64,000 nucleotides of DNA from Sphingomonas glaciei (lineage in GTDB: Bacteria; Pseudomonadota; Alphaproteobacteria; Sphingomonadales; Sphingomonadaceae): assembly GCF_023380025.1 (NCBI RefSeq), contig NZ_CP097253.1, positions 2,327,001 to 2,391,000 on the forward strand, in the 5' to 3' direction. How positions within the stretch are numbered: position 1 is the stretch's first letter; each line of letters opens with the position of its first letter. Of this stretch, positions 59,725 through 64,000 are shown piece by piece. The translations under genes were made by a program, and so were the position numbers. The notes under the pieces were generated by a model. The model was given only the letters and a program-made list of their open reading frames with translations, did no database searches and was not told the origin of the DNA.

Positions 59725-61182
59725 ATGTCGCAGATGCCAAAACGCGGGCCCGTCGATCACGCGCGGGAGTACTGGCGCACGCCTTTAGTGCTGCCGCCTT
59801 CGAACGAATTCAGATCACCCTGCATCGAAGATGAGAACTTCCGCCGGCTTGCTACCTTCTTACCGACGCTTTGCTGGCTAGCCCGCGGTGACGGATACAT
59901 CATCTGGTACAATCAACGTTGGCACGACTATTGTGGCACTCAACCCGAACAGATGGAGGGTTGGGGCTGGCAATCAGTTCACGACCCAGAGCAGCTGGCC
60001 GCCGTACTGACTACTTGGCAGCGCTCCATTGCTCTGGGTGAGCCATTCGAGATGGTTTTCCCTTTACGCGGAGCTGACGGCCGCTTTCGGCCATTTCTGA
60101 CGCGCATCGTACCCGCAAGGAATGAGGCTGGCGAGGTTGTGCGCTGGTATGGCGTCAACACTGAGATCGGCGACCAGGTGCGTGCCGAAGATGCCCTGCG
60201 ACAGAGTGAGTCCAAATTCGAGGTTTTGACCGATGCCATGCCGCAGATGGTTTGGACGGCACGCCCTGATGGAGCACACGACTACTTCAATGCGCAGTGG
60301 TACGCGTTCACCGGGGTTCCCGTTGGTCAAACCGATGGAGCGGGCTGGGCTGAGATGTTCCACCCCGACGATCGAGCTCTTGCGCAGCAAAAGTGGAGAC
60401 ACAGCCTAGATACGGGTGAACCTTACGAAGTCGAGTATCGCCTCCGGCACCACACAGGGGCGTTCCGCTGGACGCTGGGCTGTGCACAACCCGTGCGAGA
60501 CTCAGAGGGTAAGATAACGCGCTGGATTGGAACTTGTACGGACATAGATGCTTCGAGGCGTGCTGCTGAGCAGACTGAGCTACTTGGCCGTGAACTGAGC
60601 CATCGTATCAAAAACATCTTCGCAGTCATTGGGGGCATTATCAGCATTACCGGTCGGAATTCGGCTGAATTGCGCCCTGTGATGAAGGAGCTGTTAGATC
60701 GGATTGCCGCGCTTGGCCGCGCGCACAACTTTGCGCGGCCGCACAGCCCAGAGTCACGGCCAGAGGACCGAGCGGGAACACTCCATGGCTTGGTTTCGGT
60801 ACTACTTGAGCCATACACTGATGGGCAAAACAATCGAGTGCGGGTCTCCGGTGACGAGGTCCCAGTCGATGATCGCGGCGCTACTCCATTGTCGCTTGCG
60901 CTTCATGAGCTTGCCACCAACTCAGCGAAGTATGGAGCGCTCTCGACTGAGGAGGGCGGGGTAGCTGTTTCCATACTGCGGCAGGAGCCGCGAGTGTGCC
61001 TGAGCTGGCACGAGGCTGGTGGCCCTGAGATTGAGAGCACACCTGGACGCATTGGCTTCGGCACGCAGCTGGCGGATATTGCGATCGAACGGCAGCTTGG
61101 CGGCACGATCAAACGAGAGTGGAGGCGAGAAGGACTGGTCGTCACTATCGACGTTCCAGTGTCACACCTTTGGCGAGGCTAG
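59725..61182 (+). CDS. HWE-family sensor histidine kinase with two PAS domains
   Basis: This is a 485-residue cytoplasmic sensor kinase. PAS domains cover about 40-150 and 165-285 (WYNQRWHDYCGTQPEQMEGW, WYGVNTEIGDQ; MVWTARPDGAHDYFNAQWYA). The HWE kinase domain has the phospho-acceptor His293 (ELSHRIKNIF), the HELATN box at about 394-399 and the WHE-GGP motif at about 428-433. There are no transmembrane segments, so it likely senses a soluble or light/redox cue. It converges on the response regulator with a 4-base overlap and is a likely partner. Confidence 0.9.
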   Translation: MSQMPKRGPVDHAREYWRTPLVLPPSNEFRSPCIEDENFRRLATFLPTLCWLARGDGYIIWYNQRWHDYCGTQPEQMEGWGWQSVHDPEQLAAVLTTWQRSIALGEPFEMVFPLRGADGRFRPFLTRIVPARNEAGEVVRWYGVNTEIGDQVRAEDALRQSESKFEVLTDAMPQMVWTARPDGAHDYFNAQWYAFTGVPVGQTDGAGWAEMFHPDDRALAQQKWRHSLDTGEPYEVEYRLRHHTGAFRWTLGCAQPVRDSEGKITRWIGTCTDIDASRRAAEQTELLGRELSHRIKNIFAVIGGIISITGRNSAELRPVMKELLDRIAALGRAHNFARPHSPESRPEDRAGTLHGLVSVLLEPYTDGQNNRVRVSGDEVPVDDRGATPLSLALHELATNSAKYGALSTEEGGVAVSILRQEPRVCLSWHEAGGPEIESTPGRIGFGTQLADIAIERQLGGTIKREWRREGLVVTIDVPVSHLWRG

Positions 61183-61541
61183 CGTCCGCCGGCTACCTTC
61201 CGAATCCGCTCCAAGGCTCTTGCGACAGCGGTGTCATCAAACGGCTTGTCAACGATGCCCACAGCCCCCTCGAAATCGAGTGATGCCTGAGCGGGGTTTG
61301 CAGTTAGGAAGAGCACCTTGGTCCCGTATCTCTCAGCGATCTCACGGGCCAACTCTGGCCCGGTCAGGCCATCACGCAGATTGAGGTCCACAATCGCGAG
61401 GTCGGCGGCGCTCTCTTCGGCAAGCCTAAGAGCAGTAGCCTTATCCGGCGCAATGCCCACGACGGTGCAGCCCAGAGCCTCGACGACAGACTCAAGGTGC
61501 AAAGCGGGGAAAATTTCGTCTTCGACAATTAGGATTTTCAT
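61179..61541 (-). CDS. Single-domain response regulator
   Basis: This is a 120-residue receiver with all key residues: acidic residues in IVEDE, the phosphoacceptor Asp in AIVDLNLRDG, Thr in VLFLTANPAQ and Lys in VDKPFDD. It lacks an output domain, so it may control a partner kinase or phosphatase. It overlaps the HWE kinase convergently by 4 bases and is the most likely receiver for it. Confidence 0.88.
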   Translation of the reverse strand: MKILIVEDEIFPALHLESVVEALGCTVVGIAPDKATALRLAEESAADLAIVDLNLRDGLTGPELAREIAERYGTKVLFLTANPAQASLDFEGAVGIVDKPFDDTAVARALERIRKVAGGR

Positions 61542-61931
61542 GGGAAGGCAATCTGCTCGTTAGATTGCTAAACCAAAGTTTGGCCAACAGGTTTCGTTAA
61601 ATCGGACATAAGCACCAGCTTCCGATCCACCCCCGGGGCACGCGAGCTACGGCGTCCTGACGTTCCGCATATCAGCGCTAGCGGACGTTTTCAGTCCAAC
61701 ATTCGGCTCCGAAGCCCGCCTAGGTACCTCCAGTTGCGCGTGAGGACGGTTCGTGGGTGTAGAGGAGGTCGGTTTGATCAAACTCGAGCTACCAAAGCAC
61801 CTCCCACAGCTAAGGCGATCGGATCGTTCGGCCGGTCGCTTTGGGATGTCCTTGGGTCCGGTGAACTCGTTGGCTTGAACTCTAGTCTAAGTGATTGCGA
61901 TGTAACGCCTTTTGCAAACGTCTACCTTGCT
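61542..61931. other. Non-coding stretch before the right attachment site
   Basis: No supported gene or repeat is found in these 390 bases. The sequence immediately upstream of 61,932 does not continue the 5' half of tRNA-Thr. Confidence 0.5.
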
Positions 61932-61976
61932 TTCGTAATGAGGGGGTCACAGGTTCGAGTCCTGTAAGCGGCACCA
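61932..61976 (+). repeat. Right attachment site: 45-base partial copy of tRNA-Thr(CGT)
   Basis: The 45 bases match the 3' end of the intact tRNA at 39936-39980 exactly, including CCA. The D-arm and acceptor 5' strand are missing, so it is not a working tRNA. It marks the boundary of the 22-kb island and the left edge of the next element. Confidence 0.9.
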
Positions 61977-62070
61977 CCCTTCCTTGAAGGGCTTGAGTTT
62001 CAACAGAATCCCGCGATTACCGAGCTTTAGTGCCTCGCTGCTGTACACAGCGGAGGTACACCAAGCGCGT

Positions 62071-63739
62071 ATGGGTATCCTAGTGAAACACCTCACTCCA
62101 CCTTCAAAGACCGGCCTTCGCGAGTTTCGCCGCAGGTTCCCGCCCGATCTGCGCGAGCTGATTGGTCGTTGGGAACTCAAGGTCCCAGTAGGTCGCGAAG
62201 GAACGCCTGGCTTCTTGGCCCGATACGAGGCTGCTGCCAGCGACTACGAAGCGATTATTGCGGCTGCCCGACGTAAGCTTGAGGGTCGGTATGATACCCT
62301 GGACGGCCCGCTGATTGCCTATCTCGTCGAGGTGCATCGCGTGCAAGCCTTGGAGGACGACAATGCCGCCCGGTGGGACATGGAGGAGCGTGAACTCTTC
62401 AAGTCCGTCATGGCGGACCTTGAGGCACGGGGGGTAGCGCACAGCAATCCATGGAAGGGTCGAGAGGCTCAACGATGGGCCGACAAACGGCGCGAGACCG
62501 TGGAGTGGCTCCTGCCTCACTATCGGGCCCTCAGGGCCAACGGGGACCTGGAAGGTATCATTGAGTTCTGGGGCGATCAGGCGCTCGAACTCGCGGAAGC
62601 CAAGGGGTACGTCGTGGACCCGGAGAGCGCAGGTTTCGGGCAGCTCTGTCGTGCATTGAACGACGCGGGCATCTCGATACTTGAGGATGTCGCAGCGCGA
62701 CTGGAGGGCCATGAGGCCCCGACGCCGCCTGAGCCCGCGCCGCCTGTAGCTCAAAGCCCGAGGAAGCCTTCTCAGTCGCGGGTTCCCTTACTCGCGACGT
62801 TCGATGCGTACGCGGTCGCACAGGGCATATCGGCAGGGGTGAAGGCCGAATGGCGACGTTACATTGAGTTGTTGATTGAGTTCGTGGGGCATGACGACGC
62901 GTCTCTCCTCACGCCTCACGACCTTCGCGACTGGCGCGACAAGCTCCTGAGCGAACCCACGCGGCTCGGCAGGGCCCGAAGTCCCGTTACGGTTAGGGAC
63001 AAGTACCTGACGTCGGTACGAGCTATGCTGACGTGGGCAGTCGAGGAGCAAAAGCCAGGCGCGAACGTCGCCGACGAGGTAAGGATGCGGGTTCCAAAGC
63101 GACCCAAGCTCCGTGACAGGGACTTCACGCGCAGTGAGGCTCAGTCGATCCTTGCGGCCACTCTGATTCCAGCAAGCGCAAACCTTTCCCGCCGGGCACT
63201 CTCGGGCTCGTCGATGGATACCTTGGCTTTGCGCCTACTCGGGTGCCCGCGTAAACGAGTTTTCCCAGCTCCGTGGTCAAGACATTCTTGAGGTGGAGGG
63301 GCTGTGGTGCGTCCGGATCACTCCCGAAGCGGGTACTGTGAAGGCCAAGGAAGCTCGGATCGTTCCGCTGCATCAGCACGTCCTTGACCAAGGCTTCCTG
63401 GGGGTCGTGAAAGCCGTAGGCGACGGCCCGCTCTTTTACGATCCCGAGAAGCAAAGGGTGGCGAGCGAGAGTAACCGTCATTTCAAAAAGGTGGGAGAGC
63501 GGCTGGCCTCGTGGGTTCGAGGGGAAGTTGGCATCACGGACCCGGCTCTCCAGCCGAACCACGCATGGCGGCACACCTTCAAGACACTGTCGTACGAGGC
63601 CGGGATCGAGGAGCGAGTAGTCGACGCCATTCAAGGACACGCGCCAAAGACCACCGGACGAACCTATGGCAAGGTTCCCGTGAGAGCGATGGCCGACGCG
63701 GTTGCCAAGCTGCCGCGCTTCGAGGTGCCGGGCACATGA
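62071..63739 (+). pseudogene. Tyrosine integrase broken by a frameshift
   Basis: The first frame (from ATG 62071) gives an N-terminal integrase part starting MGILVKHLTPPSKTGLREFR (20 residues), like DUF6538-type arm domains, and core-binding helices; it runs out of family sequence near 63200. The catalytic part continues in another frame: SGARVNEFSQLRG (catalytic Arg), NHAWRHTFKT (His and Arg) and TGRTYGKV (nucleophile Tyr), ending at 63739. Joining needs one base change near 63201-63212 (ctcgggctcg). It begins 95 bases after the partial tRNA copy, as expected of an integrase at the edge of an element. Sequencing error cannot be excluded. Confidence 0.85.
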
Positions 63740-64000
63740 CCGCGAAGCCCGCTTCCGGAAGCATCCTTGCCTTCTCGCTGCCTTCGGCGTCCGAAGTTGC
63801 CAAGAAGCGCAAACGGGAGGGTTCTTGGCGACCACTCGGTTCGAGACGGGTCAGCACCATGGTTGATACTTGGACCGAGTACCTCTGTGTGCGCCCCGCT
63901 CGAACTCCGGGCGTCTTCCAGCTCGCGGTCTGTGGGACTTTCCGTGGTGGTCGCTTACGTCCGATGCAGGATAACAGCTGGCGCGAGGTGGGTGGAAGGG
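63736..64000 (+). CDS. Gene following the broken integrase, cut by the window end
   Basis: An open frame starts at ATG 63736, overlapping the integrase TGA (ATGA), and stays open to the end of the window (88 codons). It begins MTAKPASGSILAFSLPSASE and has a basic region (KKRKREGSWRPLGSRR) that could bind DNA. Coupling to an integrase gene suggests a role in recombination or control of the second element, by context only. Confidence 0.45.
   Translation, partial: MTAKPASGSILAFSLPSASEVAKKRKREGSWRPLGSRRVSTMVDTWTEYLCVRPARTPGVFQLAVCGTFRGGRLRPMQDNSWREVGGR

Larger units (their letters stand above)
39981..61976 (+). mobile_element. Integrated genomic island of about 22 kb at tRNA-Thr(CGT)
   Basis: The island is bounded by the exact 45-base repeat of the tRNA 3' end and contains an intact tyrosine integrase (45432), a VapE-type protein (43847), an Mrr restriction enzyme, and a mixture of accessory genes. 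Gene composition is lower in GC than the backbone, and short genes and non-coding stretches are more frequent. The presence of VapE plus integrase resembles phage satellites or integrative elements with autonomous replication. No structural phage genes or conjugation genes are visible. Confidence 0.85.

Noticed and set aside
61932-61976. A second functional tRNA-Thr
   Set aside because: Only the 3' 45 bases are present; the D-arm and acceptor 5' strand are missing.

Overview
The window looks like a chromosome segment of an alphaproteobacterium of the order Sphingomonadales. The reasons are high GC, PEPxxWA-CTERM proteins with the VPEPA.WALMLLGF signature, an UrcA-family protein, a MucR-type regulator, an HWE-family histidine kinase and a STAS-MlaE fusion. 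I see no rRNA operon and no CRISPR array.

Region 1 (1-39,900) is dense, GC-rich backbone. In order it holds: a cobalamin adenosyltransferase cut by the window edge, a HIG1-like membrane protein, gluQRS, an HNH endonuclease, a degenerate receiver protein, galU with an LptM-like lipoprotein, a TlpA thioredoxin, a low-GC orphan gene, a phosphatase, dapD with a nucleotidase, a secreted subtilase, a PLP gamma-family enzyme, a serine hydrolase, and a lipid-like cluster (membrane hydroxylase, HAD-IB phosphatase, nucleotidyltransferase, CDP-alcohol phosphatidyltransferase). These are followed by a complete Mla-type phospholipid ABC operon, pepN, an EamA transporter, threonine aldolase, a beta-barrel protein, tRNA-Thr(GGT), a 1,338-residue RTX/FG-GAP protein, Xaa-Pro aminopeptidase, oligopeptidase B, a deacetylase/acetyltransferase/thioesterase group, maleylacetoacetate isomerase and a class II aldolase.

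Region 2 (39,905-61,976) is an integrated element of about 22 kb. It begins at an intact tRNA-Thr(CGT). The last 45 bases of that tRNA recur exactly at 61,932-61,976 without the 5' half, which is the usual mark of tRNA-targeted integration. Its left part carries a HEPN-like protein, an Mrr-type restriction enzyme, a DUF4230 protein, a VapE helicase-type protein, a 106-base nested inverted repeat and an intact tyrosine integrase, which together resemble a phage satellite or integrative island. Its right part carries accessory genes: PilZ, a Gln-rich secreted protein, MucR, a secreted nuclease, two PEP-CTERM proteins, a RAM-LytTR regulator, UrcA, two TbpB-like lipoproteins, ArsR, a winged-helix/TPR regulator, and an HWE kinase facing a response regulator. 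A 64-base hairpin-bearing direct repeat flanks 8.2 kb of this part.

Region 3 (61,977-64,000) starts a second element. A frameshifted tyrosine integrase lies directly after the partial tRNA copy and continues into a gene cut by the window end. The arrangement suggests two elements stacked at one tRNA gene.
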